Shown: one piece after another, positions 54,389-64,000 of the stretch
How the letters are laid out: each line of letters opens with the position of its first letter
Position numbering within the stretch: the first letter of the stretch is position 1
Source of the DNA: Massilia oculi
Lineage (GTDB): Bacteria; Pseudomonadota; Gammaproteobacteria; Burkholderiales; Burkholderiaceae_D
Assembly: GCF_003143515.1 (NCBI RefSeq)
Contig: NZ_CP029343.1
Location: 4,588,001-4,652,000 of the forward strand
DNA length: 64,000 nucleotides
Direction: 5' to 3'
Position numbers and translations under genes: made by a program
The notes under the pieces: model-generated
The model's input: only the letters and a program-made list of their open reading frames with translations
Told to the model about the DNA's origin: nothing
Database searches by the model: none

Positions 54389-55441
54389 ATGAACGAGCAA
54401 GCAGATCAGCCGGCTACGCCGGGCAACCAGCCCGGCATCCCTGGCAAGACCCTGCAATCCCAGCGCGAAGCGATGGGCTGGAGTGTGGAACAGGTGGCGG
54501 ACCAGCTCAAGCTGGCCCCGCGCCAGGTGGTGGCGCTGGAAGCGGGCGATTACGCCGCGCTGCCTAGCCCGGCCGTGACTCGCGGCTTCGTGCGCGCCTA
54601 TGCCAAGCTGCTCAAGATCGACGCCGCGCCGCTGGTGTCGATGATCGAACTGAACATGCCGCCGGAAGCCCAGGCCGGCGCTCCCATCAATGCCGGCGCC
54701 GTACGCCGCGAACAGCGTCCGGCCACGTTCTCCGAGACCCGCTTTCCCATGGGCGGCAAACGCAACCGCCTGCCGCTGGGCTGGATCGCCGCCGCCGTGG
54801 TGGTGGCCGGCGCCGCCCTCGCGGCCTGGCAGTTCGACCTGATTCCGAACCTGCAGCGCGATGACCAGGCGGGCGACGCCACGGTGCTCGAGAATCCTGC
54901 CGCCGGCGTCGTTGCGCCGGGCACGGCGCCTGCGACTGGCGCCTCCCCAGGCCTGATCAATCCGTCGGTGCCGCTGATCTCGGTGCCGGCGCCGGCCGGA
55001 GAAAGTGCAGCGCCGGCTGCAGCGCCGGGATCGGCGCCGGGCGCCGCACCGGCGACGCCGACCGCACCGGTGCCGGCCGTGCCGCCGCCGGCCACCGCAC
55101 CCGCAGCGGGAACGCCGACCGCCGCCGCGCCTGGCGCAAACCTGGCTCCTACTGTCTCGACCGCCGCCGCGCCGGTCACCGCCGTGGCGCCGGTCGCCGG
55201 CGCCAATACCCTGGTGCTGAACGTGCGCGAGGATTCCTGGATCGAAGTGCGCCCGAGCGCCGGCGGCCGTCCGCTGATCTCGCGCCTGGTCAAGGGCGGC
55301 AGCACCGAGTCGATCGAGCTGGCCGGCCCCGCGACCCTGGTGGTCGGCGCGCCGGGCGGCGTGACCGCGACCCTGCGCGGCGCCGAAGTCGCGCTGCCGC
55401 AGCAGCCGGGCCGCACCATCGCGCGCGTGGCGCTGAAATAA
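54389..55441 (+). CDS. rodZ: RodZ-like HTH membrane protein
   Basis: A 350-residue cytoskeletal adaptor. The N-terminal helix-turn-helix domain (about residues 20-90) has LQSQREAMGWSVEQVADQL, and in RodZ this part binds MreB. A single transmembrane helix lies at about 128-147 (PLGWIAAAVVVAGAALAAW). A long Pro/Ala/Thr-rich periplasmic linker (about 170-270) and a C-terminal DUF4115 domain (LNVREDSWIEVRPSAGG) complete it. Placement before ispG is typical. Acts in cell-shape control with MreB. Confidence 0.87.
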   Translation: MNEQADQPATPGNQPGIPGKTLQSQREAMGWSVEQVADQLKLAPRQVVALEAGDYAALPSPAVTRGFVRAYAKLLKIDAAPLVSMIELNMPPEAQAGAPINAGAVRREQRPATFSETRFPMGGKRNRLPLGWIAAAVVVAGAALAAWQFDLIPNLQRDDQAGDATVLENPAAGVVAPGTAPATGASPGLINPSVPLISVPAPAGESAAPAAAPGSAPGAAPATPTAPVPAVPPPATAPAAGTPTAAAPGANLAPTVSTAAAPVTAVAPVAGANTLVLNVREDSWIEVRPSAGGRPLISRLVKGGSTESIELAGPATLVVGAPGGVTATLRGAEVALPQQPGRTIARVALK

Positions 55442-55462
55442 GCTGAAGCTGGAATAGACCAA

Positions 55463-56797
55463 ATGAATTCGTTGAACGAAACCCGCACCCCAGAGCCTAC
55501 GCCGGCCGCAGCCATTCCCTCGGGCCCGCTGGCGCGCCGCGCCAGCCGCAAGGTGGCCGTCTCGCATGGCGCCCGCACCGTGTGGGTGGGCGGCGACGCC
55601 CCGGTGGTGGTGCAGTCGATGACCAATACCGATACCGCCGACGCGATCGGCACCGCGATCCAGATCAAGGACCTGGCGCGCGCCGGTTCCGAGATCGTGC
55701 GCATCACGGTCGATACCCCGGCCGCGGCTGCGGCCGTGCCGGCGATCCGCGAACAGCTCGACCGCATGGAAGTCGACGTGCCGCTGGTCGGCGACTTCCA
55801 CTACAACGGCCACCTGCTGCTGCGCGACTATCCCGAATGCGCGCAGGCGCTGTCGAAATACCGCATCAATCCGGGCAATGTGGGGCAGGGCGCCAAGCGC
55901 GACACCCAGTTCGCCCAGATGATCGAGATCGCCGCCAAATACGACAAGCCGGTCCGCATCGGCGTCAACTGGGGCAGTCTGGACCAGTCGCTGCTGGCCC
56001 GCATCATGGACGAGAACGCCGCGCGCGCCAATCCATGGAGCGCCCAGGCGGTGATGTACGAAGCCCTGATCACGTCGGCGATCGAGAACGCCGTGCGCGC
56101 CGAAGAAGTCGGCCTGGCGCGCGACAAGATCATCCTGTCGTGCAAGGTGTCGGGCGTGCAGGACCTGATCGCGGTCTACCGCGAACTGGCGCGCCGCTGC
56201 GACTATCCGCTGCACCTGGGTCTGACCGAGGCCGGCATGGGCAGCAAGGGCATCGTCGCCTCGACCGCGGCGCTGTCGGTGCTGCTGCAAGAGGGCATCG
56301 GCGACACCATCCGCATCTCGCTCACGCCGGAACCGGGCGGCGACCGCACCCGCGAGGTGGTGGTCGGCCAGGAAATCCTGCAGACGATGGGCCTGCGCAA
56401 GTTCACCCCGATGGTGATCGCCTGCCCGGGCTGCGGCCGTACGACCTCGACCGTGTTCCAGGAACTCGCCGACAACATCCAGAGTTTCCTGCGCGAGCAG
56501 ATGCCGGAATGGAAGAAAACGTATCCGGGCGTGGAGGCGATGAACGTGGCCGTGATGGGCTGCATCGTCAACGGTCCGGGCGAATCGAAGCACGCGAACA
56601 TCGGCATCAGCCTGCCCGGCACCGGCGAATCGCCGGCCGCGCCGGTGTTCGTCGACGGCCAGAAATTCGCGACGCTGCGCGGTGAGCGCATCGTCGATGA
56701 ATTCAAGACCATCGTGCTCGATTATGTGAAGAAGAATTACGGGCGAGCCGGGGTTGCGAGCGACATGCCGCTCGCCGGCGCAGCGACCCGGGCGTAA
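55463..56797 (+). CDS. ispG: 4-hydroxy-3-methylbut-2-en-1-yl diphosphate synthase (flavodoxin type)
   Basis: Iron-sulfur enzyme of the MEP pathway to isoprenoids, converting MEcPP to HMBPP. The 444-residue length and an inserted central region suggest the larger GcpE type. Motifs: [11 protein letters not shown] near residue 52, [36 protein letters not shown], the cluster cysteines in [11 protein letters not shown] and the third Cys in [14 protein letters not shown]. It starts 21 nt after rodZ and is 66 nt from hisS. Confidence 0.96.
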   Translation: MNSLNETRTPEPTPAAAIPSGPLARRASRKVAVSHGARTVWVGGDAPVVVQSMTNTDTADAIGTAIQIKDLARAGSEIVRITVDTPAAAAAVPAIREQLDRMEVDVPLVGDFHYNGHLLLRDYPECAQALSKYRINPGNVGQGAKRDTQFAQMIEIAAKYDKPVRIGVNWGSLDQSLLARIMDENAARANPWSAQAVMYEALITSAIENAVRAEEVGLARDKIILSCKVSGVQDLIAVYRELARRCDYPLHLGLTEAGMGSKGIVASTAALSVLLQEGIGDTIRISLTPEPGGDRTREVVVGQEILQTMGLRKFTPMVIACPGCGRTTSTVFQELADNIQSFLREQMPEWKKTYPGVEAMNVAVMGCIVNGPGESKHANIGISLPGTGESPAAPVFVDGQKFATLRGERIVDEFKTIVLDYVKKNYGRAGVASDMPLAGAATRA

Positions 56798-56863
56798 GCC
56801 TGGGGCTGGGAGAGCTGGCTGACCCGCGCCAACGAGCAGCGCCAAGAATTGAGAAAGAAAACC

Positions 56864-58216
56864 ATGTCCAAACCAGAAAAAATCGTCGCCATCAAAGGCA
56901 TGAACGACATCCTGCCGCAAGATGCGCCGCTGTGGGAGCTGTTCGAGAACACCACCGAGACGATCCTCAAAAGCTACGGCTACCAGAAGATCGTGACGCC
57001 GATCGTCGAGCAGACCGGCCTGTTCTCGCGCGCCATCGGCGCCGTCACCGACATCGTCGAGAAGGAAATGTATTCCTTCGAAGACGCGATGAACGGCGAC
57101 CAGCTGACCCTGCGTCCGGAAGGCACGGCCAGCGTCGTGCGCGCCGTGCTCGAGCACAACCTGGTCTACGACGGCCCGCGCCGCCTGTGGTACAAGGGTC
57201 CGATGTTCCGCCACGAGCGTCCGCAGCGCGGCCGCTACCGCCAGTTCTTCCAGTTCGGCGCCGAAGCGATCGGCTTCTCGGGCCCGGACATCGACGCCGA
57301 GATGATCATGATGTCGCGCCGCCTGTGGGATGACCTGGGCCTGCAGAACGTGCGTCTGGAACTGAACTCGATCGGCAATGCCGAGGAGCGCAACCGCCAC
57401 CGCGCCGACCTGATCGCCTACCTGGAAAAACACGAAGACATCCTCGACGCCGAAGCCAAGCGCCGCCTGCACAGCAATCCGCTGCGCATCCTGGACACCA
57501 AGAACCCGGCGATGCAGGAGATGGTCAACGCCGCCCCGCGCCTGCTGGACTACCTGGGCGAGGAATCGCTGGCCCACTTTAACGGCGTCAAGGCGCTGCT
57601 GGACAAGAACGCGGTGCAGTACACCGTCAACCCGCGCCTGGTGCGCGGCCTGGATTACTATAACCGCACGGTGTTCGAGTGGGTCACCGACGAGCTGGGC
57701 GCCCAGGGCACGATCTGCGCCGGCGGCCGCTACGATCCGCTGATCGAGACCTTCGGCGGCAAGCCGACCCCGGCGGTCGGTTTCGCGATGGGCATGGAAC
57801 GCATCATCGAGCTCATGAAAGGACTGGGCGAACCGGCCGAGCCGAACGTGTGCGACGTCTACATGGTCCACCAGGGTGAAGAGGCGCAGCTGCAGTCCTT
57901 CATCCTGGCCGAGCGGATTCGGGATGCCGGCCTGGATGTTGTGTTACATTGCGCAACGCCAACGGGTGCGGGCAGCTTCAAGAGCCAGATGAAGAAGGCC
58001 GATGGCAGCGGCGCCGCCTTTGCCGTCATCATCGGCCAGGACGAGATCGCGAACAATGCCGCGCAAGTGAAAACGATGCGCGGCGAGATTGGCGAACAGC
58101 AGCAGGCCAGCGTGCCGTTCGAGGAAGTGGTCGACTATCTGGTCGACCAGATCGTCGGTGGACATGTACACGGCCCCGACTGCGACCACGACCACGACCA
58201 CGTGCACCGGCATTGA
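56864..58216 (+). CDS. hisS: Histidyl-tRNA synthetase with His-rich C-terminal tail
   Basis: Class II synthetase charging tRNA-His, 450 residues. Motifs: [14 protein letters not shown], motif 2 [29 protein letters not shown] (HisA region), [13 protein letters not shown] and motif 3 [13 protein letters not shown]; the anticodon domain follows ([13 protein letters not shown]). The last 19 residues form an unusual tail with about eight histidines, one Cys and several Asp ([18 protein letters not shown]). ATG 56864 is preferred to the upstream frame start since AGAAAG and the normal [11 protein letters not shown] terminus fit. Confidence 0.95.
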   Translation: MSKPEKIVAIKGMNDILPQDAPLWELFENTTETILKSYGYQKIVTPIVEQTGLFSRAIGAVTDIVEKEMYSFEDAMNGDQLTLRPEGTASVVRAVLEHNLVYDGPRRLWYKGPMFRHERPQRGRYRQFFQFGAEAIGFSGPDIDAEMIMMSRRLWDDLGLQNVRLELNSIGNAEERNRHRADLIAYLEKHEDILDAEAKRRLHSNPLRILDTKNPAMQEMVNAAPRLLDYLGEESLAHFNGVKALLDKNAVQYTVNPRLVRGLDYYNRTVFEWVTDELGAQGTICAGGRYDPLIETFGGKPTPAVGFAMGMERIIELMKGLGEPAEPNVCDVYMVHQGEEAQLQSFILAERIRDAGLDVVLHCATPTGAGSFKSQMKKADGSGAAFAVIIGQDEIANNAAQVKTMRGEIGEQQQASVPFEEVVDYLVDQIVGGHVHGPDCDHDHDHVHRH

Positions 58217-58264
58217 TCCCGGCACTGGCCACATTTTCGAACCACTCACTACAAGAATACGCAC

Positions 58265-58951
58265 ATGGCATACGATCACCAGGAACAGGAACAGCTTGAT
58301 TCCTTCAAGGCGTTCTGGTCGCAGTACGGCAATATCATCATCTGGGTCCTGATTCTCGCGCTCGGCTCCTACGCCGGCTGGAACTACTGGAAAACCCACC
58401 AGCGCAACAAGTCGGTCGAGGCGTCGGCGCTGTATGACGAGCTGCAGACCTCGCTGCTGGCGAACGACAATGCCAAGGTGCAGCGCGTCGCGGGCGACAT
58501 CCGCGCCAAGTACGAATCGTCGGCCTACGCGCCGATGGCGGCCCTGGCCGCGGCCAAGACCGCCTTCGAAGCGAACGACCTCAAGAGCGCCAAGGCGCAC
58601 CTGCAGTGGGCGGCCGAGCACGGCAACGACGAGTACAAGTCGATCGCCAGCCTGCGCCTGGCAGGCGTGCTGCTGGACGAGAAGGCGTTCGACGAAGCGC
58701 TGAAGGTCTTGAACGGCAAGTTCCTGCCGCAGTTCACCTCGGAAGTGAACGACCGCAAGGGCGACGTGCTGGTCGCGCAGAACAAGCTGAACGAAGCGCG
58801 CGCGGCCTATGTCGCGGCGATCGCCGCCATGGATCCGAATGCGCCTGGCCGCCAGCTGGTGCAGATCAAGCTGGAAGCGATCGGCGGCACTGTGCCGGCC
58901 GACAAGAAATCGGAACAAGAAAAAGCTGCCGAGAAAAAGGCAGCCGCGTAA
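58265..58951 (+). CDS. YfgM-type TPR membrane protein
   Basis: A 228-residue periplasmic-facing membrane protein that in E. coli works with the SecYEG-associated chaperone PpiD and with BamB. The N terminus is cytosolic (DHQEQEQLDSFKAFWSQYG), one transmembrane helix follows at about 24-44 (IIIWVLILALGSYAGWNYW), and TPR-like helices fill the rest (ALYDELQTSLLANDNAKVQ, HLQWAAEHGNDEYKSIASLR). It ends in a Lys/Glu-rich tail. Order hisS-yfgM-bamB-der is conserved across beta- and gamma-proteobacteria. Confidence 0.92.
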   Translation: MAYDHQEQEQLDSFKAFWSQYGNIIIWVLILALGSYAGWNYWKTHQRNKSVEASALYDELQTSLLANDNAKVQRVAGDIRAKYESSAYAPMAALAAAKTAFEANDLKSAKAHLQWAAEHGNDEYKSIASLRLAGVLLDEKAFDEALKVLNGKFLPQFTSEVNDRKGDVLVAQNKLNEARAAYVAAIAAMDPNAPGRQLVQIKLEAIGGTVPADKKSEQEKAAEKKAAA

Positions 58952-58967
58952 ACCTCCCCCATGAGAG

Positions 58968-58998
58968 GGCCCGCGCACGCCTGACGGCGGCGCGGGCC
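58968..58998 (+). other. Hairpin between yfgM and bamB
   Basis: Arms GGCCCGCGC (58968-58976) and GCGCGGGCC (58990-58998), with an inner CGCC/GGCG pair. Followed by TTGCGTCCTCTAT, not a T run. It may reduce read-through or stabilise the upstream message. Confidence 0.5.
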
Positions 58999-59035
58999 TT
59001 GCGTCCTCTATAGTCCAGGAACAAGGTAGAACAAA

Positions 59036-60190
59036 ATGCGTATTTGCAGCAAGCTTGTTGGTGTCGGCGTACTGGCCCTGATGACGGGTTGCTCGACCCT
59101 CAATTCGCTTAATCCATTCGCGTCGGAAAAGAAGGGCGACCAGCCGGCCAAGCTGGTCGAGCTGAAAGGCAGCATGGCCGTGCGTACCGCATGGAAACTT
59201 GATATCGGCAAGGCGCGCGGCTACACCTTCTCGCCCGCGCTGACCGGCAACACCGTGGTCGTGGCCGGCGGCGACGGCGCCATCGCGCGCGTCGAAGCCG
59301 AGAGCGGCAAGCAGCTGTGGCGCATCAAGGCCGACACCGAACTGTCGGCCGGCGTCGGCACCGACGGCAACCTGATCGTGGTCGGCGGCGAGAAAGGTCA
59401 GCTGCTGGCCTTCGACATGGATGGCAAGAAACTGTGGAACACCCAGCTGTCGAGCGAGATCCTGTCGGCGCCGGTGGTGTCGCAGGGCGTCGTCGTGGCG
59501 CGCTCGATCGACAACCGCATCGTCGGCATCGATGCCGCCAACGGCAAGACGAAGTGGACCGTGCAAAAAGTCGCGCCGCCGCTCACCCTGCGCAATGCGC
59601 CGGGCATGATCGTGGCCGGCGGCGACGTCATCGTGGCCCAGCCGGGCGGCAAGCTGTCGTCGATGATCCTGGCCACCGGCGCGCCGCGCTGGGACGTCGA
59701 AGTGGGCGTCGCGCGCGGCGCCACCGAACTGGAGCGCGTGACCGATATCGGCGGGGCGCCGGTGCTGTTCGAAAACGAGGTGTGCGCCGTGTCCTACCAG
59801 GGCCGCGTAGGCTGCTTCGACCTGGTCACCGGTTCGGCCAAGTGGACCCGCGACCTGTCCTCCAGCGCCGGCGTCGCCGTCGACCAGTTGTACGTGTTCG
59901 CACCGGACGACAAGGGCGCCCTGCATGCCTTCACCCGCGACACCGGTTCTTCCAGCTGGAAGAACGACAAGCTGGCCTTCCGCCGCCTGTCGACACCGCT
60001 GTCGTATGGCCGCGCCGTCGCGGTCGGCGACTTCGAAGGCTATGTGCACTTCCTGTCGCGCGAGGACGGATCTTTCCTGGCGCGCGCAGCGACCGATGGC
60101 AGCCCGATCATGGGCACGCCGCTGGTGGCCGGCACGAACCTGATTTTTCAAACACAAAATGGAACTGTGACCGCCATCGCGGTCGAATAG
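59036..60190 (+). CDS. bamB: Outer-membrane assembly lipoprotein BamB
   Basis: Lipoprotein of the BAM complex that folds outer-membrane barrel proteins, 384 residues. Lipobox LMTGC lies near residue 19. The body is an eight-bladed beta-propeller with PQQ-like repeats: VVVAGGDGAIARVEAESGKQLWRI, LLAFDMDGKKLWNTQL, VVGIDAANGKTKWTV-like, and VGCFDLVTGSAKWTRD in parts. Co-directional with yfgM and der (8 nt to der). TpsB and other barrels of this window would be its clients. Confidence 0.95.
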   Translation: MRICSKLVGVGVLALMTGCSTLNSLNPFASEKKGDQPAKLVELKGSMAVRTAWKLDIGKARGYTFSPALTGNTVVVAGGDGAIARVEAESGKQLWRIKADTELSAGVGTDGNLIVVGGEKGQLLAFDMDGKKLWNTQLSSEILSAPVVSQGVVVARSIDNRIVGIDAANGKTKWTVQKVAPPLTLRNAPGMIVAGGDVIVAQPGGKLSSMILATGAPRWDVEVGVARGATELERVTDIGGAPVLFENEVCAVSYQGRVGCFDLVTGSAKWTRDLSSSAGVAVDQLYVFAPDDKGALHAFTRDTGSSSWKNDKLAFRRLSTPLSYGRAVAVGDFEGYVHFLSREDGSFLARAATDGSPIMGTPLVAGTNLIFQTQNGTVTAIAVE

Positions 60191-60198
60191 AATAAAAC

Positions 60199-61536
60199 AT
60201 GAAGCCGGTAATCGCACTCGTAGGTCGTCCCAACGTCGGGAAATCGACCTTATTTAACCGCCTGACCCGTTCGCGTGACGCGCTGGTGGCCGACCTCCCT
60301 GGCCTGACGCGCGACCGCCACTATGGCGAAGGCCGGATTGGCGAACGGCCATTCCTGGTCATCGACACGGGCGGTTTCGAGCCGGTCGCCAAAGAAGGCA
60401 TCATGCATGAAATGGCGCTGCAGACGCGCCAGGCCGTGGCCGAGGCCGACGTGGTTGTGTTCATCGTGGACGGCCGCCAGGGCCTGACCCCGCATGACAA
60501 GACGATCACCGACTACCTGCGCAAGAGCGGCCGCAAGGTCATGCTGGTGGTGAACAAGTCGGAAGGCATGAAGTACACCTCGGTCACCGCCGACTTCTAT
60601 GAACTCGGCATGGGCGACCCCTACGTGATCTCCGCCGCCCACGGCGACGGCGTGCACGACCTGGTCAACGAGGCGCTCGACATCGCCTTCGCCCAGCGCC
60701 CGGACGAACCGGAAGAGCTGGAACCGGCCGACCACGGCTTCAAGATCGCCATTGTCGGCCGTCCGAACGTGGGCAAGTCGACCCTGATCAACACCCTGGT
60801 CGGCGAGCAGCGCGTGATCGCCTTCGACATGCCGGGCACCACCCGCGATGCGATCGAAGTGCCGTTCGAGCGCGACGGCAAGAAGTACACGCTGATCGAC
60901 ACCGCCGGTATCCGTCGCCGCGGCAAGATTTTCGAAGCCATCGAAAAGTTCTCGGTGGTCAAGACCATGCAGTCGATCTCGGATGCCAACGTCGTCATCC
61001 TGCTGCTCGACGCCCAGCAAGACATCTCGGAGCAGGATGCCCACATCGCCGGCTTCATCCTGGAGTCGGGCAGGGCGCTGGTGGTGGCCGTCAACAAGTG
61101 GGACGGCCTGCAGACCGACCAGCGCGACCAGGTCAAGAACGACCTCGACCGCAAGCTGGACTTCCTGGGCTTCGCCAAGACCCATTTCGTCTCGGCGCTG
61201 CGCGGCACCGGCATCAGCCAGCTGCTCAAGTCGGTGGAATCGGCCTACGCCGCCGCCACCGCCAACCTGTCGACGCCGCGCCTGACGCGCGCGCTGCAAG
61301 AGGCGGTCGAGAAGCAGGAGCCGAAGCGCAAGGGCACCTCGCGTCCGAAGATGCGCTATGCCCACCAGGGCGGACAGAATCCGCCGATCATCGTCATCCA
61401 CGGTAATGCTCTGGAGGGGATCACGGAACCCTATAAGCGCTATCTGGAAAAGCACTTCCGTGACACGTTCAACCTGGTCGGCACCCCCCTGCGAATCGAG
61501 CTGCGCAGCGGCAAAAATCCGTTTGCCAAGGACTGA
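60199..61536 (+). CDS. der: Ribosome-assembly GTPase Der (EngA)
   Basis: Double GTPase needed for 50S subunit assembly, 445 residues. Two G domains: the first with [20 protein letters not shown] and NKSEG (about residues 8-165), the second with [23 protein letters not shown] and NKWDG (about 183-355). A C-terminal KH-like domain contains [22 protein letters not shown] (in parts). Canonical length and position after bamB. Confidence 0.97.
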   Translation: MKPVIALVGRPNVGKSTLFNRLTRSRDALVADLPGLTRDRHYGEGRIGERPFLVIDTGGFEPVAKEGIMHEMALQTRQAVAEADVVVFIVDGRQGLTPHDKTITDYLRKSGRKVMLVVNKSEGMKYTSVTADFYELGMGDPYVISAAHGDGVHDLVNEALDIAFAQRPDEPEELEPADHGFKIAIVGRPNVGKSTLINTLVGEQRVIAFDMPGTTRDAIEVPFERDGKKYTLIDTAGIRRRGKIFEAIEKFSVVKTMQSISDANVVILLLDAQQDISEQDAHIAGFILESGRALVVAVNKWDGLQTDQRDQVKNDLDRKLDFLGFAKTHFVSALRGTGISQLLKSVESAYAAATANLSTPRLTRALQEAVEKQEPKRKGTSRPKMRYAHQGGQNPPIIVIHGNALEGITEPYKRYLEKHFRDTFNLVGTPLRIELRSGKNPFAKD

Positions 61537-61705
61537 TCGACGAGAACGATTAAGCGGCTTTTAACCTTAGCAGTACGACAAAAACCCGCAAAACAGGTTA
61601 CAGTAGGCTTAGGGCTGCATTCGCTCACGCAGAATATGGCTCTAGCTACTTGAAAACCGGCAAATCGCCTCAAACTTTTAACTACAACAACATTACGGAG
61701 CTGTT

Positions 61706-61945
61706 ATGAGCAACAAAGGGCAACTGTTACAAGACCCATTCCTCAACGCCTTGCGCAAGGAACACGTCCCTGTCTCCATCTACCTCGTCAACGGTATCAA
61801 GCTCCAGGGTCATATCGAATCCTTCGACCAATACGTCGTCTTGCTTCGCAACACCGTGACTCAGATGGTCTACAAGCATGCCATTTCCACCGTCGTGCCG
61901 GCACGTGCCGTCAACCTTAACCTCGACTCCAACGAAGCCGAGTAA
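61706..61945 (+). CDS. hfq: RNA chaperone Hfq
   Basis: Hexameric RNA-binding protein that pairs small RNAs with target messages, 79 residues. It has the family start [31 protein letters not shown] (in parts), the Sm1 motif with FDQYVVLL and the Sm2 motif [12 protein letters not shown]. The short C-terminal tail (SNEAE region) is typical of beta-proteobacteria. ACGGAG precedes ATG 61706. It lies just upstream of hflX-hflK as in many proteobacteria. Confidence 0.97.
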   Translation: MSNKGQLLQDPFLNALRKEHVPVSIYLVNGIKLQGHIESFDQYVVLLRNTVTQMVYKHAISTVVPARAVNLNLDSNEAE

Positions 61946-61950
61946 GGCCG

Positions 61951-63189
61951 ATGGCTGACGCCCCCGGCACTCCAACCCTGCGCGCAGCGCTGGTCGGCAT
62001 CGACTTCGGGACTGGCGACTTTGCCGCCAGTCTCGACGAGCTGTCACTGCTTGCGCGCTCCGCCGGCGCCGATCCGATCACCACGATCACGGCGAAGCGC
62101 AGCAGCCCGGACCCCGCGCATTTCGTCGGCAGCGGCAAGGCCGACGAAATTGCCCTCGACGCCAAGGCACTTGGCGCCGAGATCGTCATCTTCAATCACG
62201 CTCTCTCTCCTGCCCAGCAGCGCAACCTGGAACGTCGCCTCCAGTTGCGCGTGATCGACCGCACCAGCCTGATCCTCGACATCTTCGCCCAGCGCGCCAA
62301 GAGCCACGAGGGCAAGCTGCAGGTTGAGCTGGCTCAACTGCAGCACCTGGCCACGCGCCTGATCCGCGGCTGGACCCACCTGGAACGTCAAAAAGGCGGT
62401 ATCGGCCTGCGCGGTCCGGGTGAAACCCAGCTCGAGACCGACCGCCGCCTGATCGGCGAACGGGTCAAGATGCTGCGCGCGCGCCTGGGCAAACTGCGCA
62501 AGCAGCACGAGACCCAGCGCCGCCAGCGCGGCCGCAACAAGACTTTCTCGGTGTCGCTCGTCGGTTATACCAATGCCGGCAAGTCGACCCTGTTCAACAC
62601 GCTGACGAAAGCCGGCGTGTACGTGGCGAACCAGCTGTTCGCGACCCTCGACACCACCAGCCGCCGCATGTACCTGAACGACGAGGTGGGCAGCGTCGTG
62701 ATCTCGGACACCGTCGGTTTCGTGCGCGAATTGCCGCACCAGCTGGTGGCGGCCTTCCGCGCCACGCTGGAAGAAACCATCCATGCCGACCTCCTGCTGC
62801 ACGTGGTCGACAGCGCCTCCCCGACGCGCATGGAACAGGTCGAACAGGTCAATGAAGTCTTGCGCGAGATTGGCGCAGATCATGTTCCGCAAATTTTAGT
62901 GTGGAACAAGATCGATGCCGCCGGCCTGGAACCTGGGGTCGAGCGTGATGAGTATGATAAGATCAACCGGGTTTTCATCAGCGCCCACAGTGGCGCCGGT
63001 CTGGATCTGCTGCGTTCGGCAATCGCCGAGGCGGCCAGCTCCGCGCCCGGCGCAGGCGGGTACTGCGACCCGGAAAACGAAGAGCAGGACGAAGCCTTCG
63101 GGCTCGTTGAGGACGACGCGTCGGTGGACGCGCACCCCGGCGGTCTTGCCGACAATATGCCAACTTCCACCCATGTCAGGCCCAACTAG
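61951..63189 (+). CDS. hflX: GTPase HflX
   Basis: Ribosome-splitting heat-shock GTPase, 412 residues. The N-terminal HflX domain (about 8-185) includes HFVGSGKADEIAL and FNHALSPAQQRNLER, with the GIGLRGPGETQLETDRR linker to the G domain. G motifs: GYTNAGKSTLFN, DTVGFVRELPHQLV and NKIDA. The C-terminal part ends in an acidic, Glu/Asp-rich tail. It begins 5 nt after hfq and is 4 nt before hflK. Confidence 0.95.
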   Translation: MADAPGTPTLRAALVGIDFGTGDFAASLDELSLLARSAGADPITTITAKRSSPDPAHFVGSGKADEIALDAKALGAEIVIFNHALSPAQQRNLERRLQLRVIDRTSLILDIFAQRAKSHEGKLQVELAQLQHLATRLIRGWTHLERQKGGIGLRGPGETQLETDRRLIGERVKMLRARLGKLRKQHETQRRQRGRNKTFSVSLVGYTNAGKSTLFNTLTKAGVYVANQLFATLDTTSRRMYLNDEVGSVVISDTVGFVRELPHQLVAAFRATLEETIHADLLLHVVDSASPTRMEQVEQVNEVLREIGADHVPQILVWNKIDAAGLEPGVERDEYDKINRVFISAHSGAGLDLLRSAIAEAASSAPGAGGYCDPENEEQDEAFGLVEDDASVDAHPGGLADNMPTSTHVRPN

Positions 63190-63193
63190 CCTA

Positions 63194-64000
63194 TGCTTGT
63201 TTCTCTACTAAAAAGATTCGGCGTCAAACTGTCGCTGAACGACCCACGCTGGGGACGCAACCCCGAAGACGACCGCAAGGCCCAGGATGGTCGCCGCCCC
63301 GGTGACGGTCCTCCCGACCTCGACCAGATGTGGCGCGATTTCAATGCGCGCCTGAATCGCATGTTCGGCGGCCGCGGCAACAATAACGGCGGCGGCGACA
63401 ATGGCGGCCCGCGCGGCGAAATGCGCGGCGCCGGCATCGGCGCCGGCGTGATCGCCATCATCGTCGGCTTCATCTGGCTCGCCAGCGGCGCTTTCATCGT
63501 GCAGGAGGGCCAGGTCGGCGTCGTGACCACTTTTGGTAAATACAGCCACACGACCACGCCGGGTTTCAACTGGCGCTGGCCGTATCCGTTCCAGGCCCAC
63601 GAGACCGTCAACACCTCGCAGATCCGCACTGCCGAGATCGGCTACCGCGCCAATGTGCGCAACAAGCAGCCGCAAGAGTCCTTGATGCTGACCGATGACG
63701 AGAACATCATCGACATCCAGTTCGCGGTGCAGTACACGTTGAAGGACCCAGTCGCCTGGCTGTTCAACAACCGCGACCAGGACGACAGCGTGCGCCAGAT
63801 CGCCGAGACCGCGATCCGCGAAGTGGTCGGCCGCAACAAGATGGACTTCGTCCTGTACGAAGGCCGCGAGAAGGTCGCCGCCGACGTGCATGCGATGATG
63901 CAGGCGATCGGCGACCGCTATGCGCTGGGCGCCCTGATCACCAACGTGACGATGCAGGGCGTGCAGCCGCCGGAGCAGGTGCAGAGCGCCTTCGACGACG
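63194..64000 (+). CDS. hflK: FtsH protease modulator HflK (partial, 3' end outside window)
   Basis: Membrane protein of the SPFH/prohibitin family that with HflC forms a cage around the FtsH protease. The first 269 codons are present. Start is ATG 63194. An N-terminal Gly/Asn-rich cytosolic segment (about 1-80, with DLDQMWRDFNARLNRMFGG) leads to one transmembrane helix (about 84-105) and the SPFH domain: FIVQEGQVGVVTTFGKY, TPGFNWRWPYPF and LMLTDDENIIDIQFAVQY. The frame is open at the window end. hflC is expected next. Confidence 0.95.

Noticed and set aside
54017..57871. Minus-strand open frame of 1284 codons
   Set aside because: It lies opposite pilW, rodZ, ispG and hisS, all of which are firmly recognised. 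It is His/Asp/Val-rich like other shadows of GC-rich genes and has no family motif.

Overview
The window is a 64 kb piece of a high-GC betaproteobacterial chromosome. Gene content and order point to Burkholderiales, family Oxalobacteraceae, most like Massilia, Duganella or Janthinobacterium. The evidence is a sdhCDAB-sdhE-gltA block, an odhAB-lpdA block, the order surE-pcm-nlpD-rpoS, and a long run rlmN-pilW-rodZ-ispG-hisS-yfgM-bamB-der-hfq-hflX-hflK. No rRNA, tRNA, CRISPR array, insertion sequence or integrase was found.

Layout. 1-5.8 kb: end of a GntR-type regulator, succinate dehydrogenase, its flavinylation factor, citrate synthase, and a clear terminator. 5.9-6.6 kb: a DsbA-like periplasmic oxidoreductase with an unusual CGAC site. 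6.6-16.9 kb: an accessory surface locus with an AT-rich leader, holding a secreted tail-collar protein, a Sel1-repeat protein, a 2113-residue two-partner-secretion exoprotein with 15 YDG repeats, and its outer-membrane transporter. 17-23.2 kb: rnk, an NTF2-like protein, gluQ with a repeat at its start codon, a DUF421 membrane protein, two small proteins, a two-component system and a KGG stress protein. 23.3-27.7 kb: a Fur-box operon on the minus strand coding for a predicted flavin-based transmembrane electron chain (PepSY membrane protein, DUF2271, DUF4198, ApbE, flavodoxin reductase). 28-34.1 kb: 2-oxoglutarate dehydrogenase E1, E2 and E3 with a PspC-like gene inserted. 34.2-40.3 kb: zapE, a lipoprotein, a PP2C phosphatase, a DUF465 protein, a DinG-family helicase and a quinone oxidoreductase. 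40.4-44.1 kb: a two-gene TIR plus MinD-like ATPase/TPR unit followed by a 14-bp tandem repeat. 44.1-64 kb: conserved stress, translation, cell-envelope and GTPase genes, ending inside hflK.

How the genes fit together. The first block and the odh block supply adjacent steps of the TCA cycle. sdhE installs FAD on SdhA, and ApbE in the iron-regulated operon is predicted to install FMN on the DUF2271 protein, so both known covalent-flavin routes lie in one window. nlpD-rpoS, rnk, the KGG protein and hfq are stress or global-control genes. pilW, rodZ, yfgM, bamB and nlpD serve the envelope.

Most interesting points: (1) the Fur-controlled flavinylation operon, where the DUF2271 protein carries a D-G-V-S-G-A-T motif that looks like an ApbE target, with a predicted leaderless Fur-blocked promoter; (2) the TIR/degenerate-KGGVGR-ATPase/TPR pair, a possible NAD-linked conflict or signalling system; (3) an exact 783-bp higher-order repeat in the exoprotein; (4) several structured non-coding stretches: four hairpins between sdhB and sdhE, a switch-like odhA leader, hairpins before rlmN, and a REP-like pair after lpdA.
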